Assembly (NCBI GenBank): GCA_016742295.1
Contig: JACVCA010000066.1
Span: forward strand, 1 to 6,813
DNA from: Alphaproteobacteria bacterium
GTDB lineage: Bacteria; Pseudomonadota; Alphaproteobacteria; JAGOMX01
DNA: 6,813 nt
Direction: 5' to 3'
Both the position numbers and the translations under genes were made by a program. The notes under the pieces are model-generated. The model was not told the origin of the DNA and searched no databases. It saw only the letters and a list, made by a program, of their open reading frames with translations. Shown here piece after piece: positions 6,519 through 6,813 of the stretch. Every line of letters begins with the position of its first letter. Within the stretch, counting starts at the first letter, position 1.

Positions 6519-6813
6519 GTGAAGATCTTAAAACAATTTGGACAAAAGCAACCTAATATATTAATAAAATTGCGTCAATTAAAAGATCAAAGATCATTTA
6601 TCATAACAATGAATTTATTCTTTTTTCCGCGAATTTCATCCAGCTTAGCAGCCTTTATAATATTGACTCCCCCTGTGCTTTGTAAAGTACAACAGCCTGC
6701 TTCCTTATTATTTCAAAATTATGCAATTGTTCAACGGGGAGATACTTTAGCAACAATCGCACAACGTTATCATTCAACTCCTGAAAAAATAATTCAAGAT
6801 AATGGTCTCAGAC
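6519..6813 (+). CDS. LysM-domain envelope protein, NlpD-like (partial)
   Basis: The 5' end of a gene cut off by the window; 98 codons are visible. After a basic N-terminal stretch, a hydrophobic segment (residues about 39-54, ISSSLAAFIILTPPVL) looks like a signal peptide or membrane anchor. A LysM peptidoglycan-binding domain then begins at about residue 67: NYAIVQRGDTLATIAQRYH...IIQDNGL. Position after surE suggests an NlpD-like protein, usually ending in a degenerate or active M23 (LytM) peptidase domain that controls septal cell-wall hydrolysis; that part is not visible. The start is uncertain. GTG at 6519 has GGA seven bases upstream but adds 30 charged residues before the hydrophobic segment. 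ATG at 6609 gives a more normal signal peptide but no clear ribosome site. The cysteine after the hydrophobic part (VLCK) lacks the small residue expected before a lipobox cysteine. It is 31 bases after surE. Confidence 0.75.
   Translation, partial: MKILKQFGQKQPNILIKLRQLKDQRSFIITMNLFFFPRISSSLAAFIILTPPVLCKVQQPASLLFQNYAIVQRGDTLATIAQRYHSTPEKIIQDNGLR

Overview
The window is a compact, AT-rich stretch of bacterial chromosome that most resembles an alphaproteobacterium with a reduced, possibly host-associated genome (Rickettsiales or Holosporales type). Three things point that way: the order iscR, desulfurase, iscS, iscU; a COG2945-type alpha/beta hydrolase beside it; and a SurE that reads like alphaproteobacterial SurE in its DVWVVAP-TEQSG block. 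The placement is inferred from protein features and gene order, not from a phylogeny.

Left half (1-3256, minus strand): the front of an iron-sulfur cluster assembly operon, read right to left. It holds an Rrf2-family [Fe-S] regulator (iscR), a first cysteine desulfurase of NifS/Spl1-like type, the housekeeping cysteine desulfurase iscS, and the scaffold iscU. The genes are joined by a 4-base ATGA overlap and two 16-base gaps, so one transcript is likely. The window stops just after iscU; iscA, hscB, hscA and fdx would be expected further left.

Centre (3257-3460): a 204-base divergent control region. It contains the perfect palindrome TGACTAATTTAGTCA, whose core fits the E. coli type-1 IscR site. 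The palindrome overlaps the -35 box of a convincing leftward promoter, which implies autoregulation of the isc operon, and lies 38 bases before the rightward hydrolase gene. About 130 bases of possible iscR leader follow, with two small inverted repeats.

Right half (3461-6813, plus strand): alpha/beta hydrolase, class II lysyl-tRNA synthetase (lysS), the 5'-nucleotidase surE, and the beginning of a LysM-domain envelope protein cut by the window end. Gaps are 20, 34 and 31 bases with no visible terminator, so these may be co-transcribed.

No mobile element, CRISPR array, RNA gene or clearly new system is visible. The points worth following are the IscR-type operator shared by two divergent operons, the tandem non-identical desulfurases, a class II LysRS in a lineage that mostly uses class I, and the absence of pcm between surE and the LysM gene. 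Four of the eight genes start with GTG or TTG (the LysM start is provisional).
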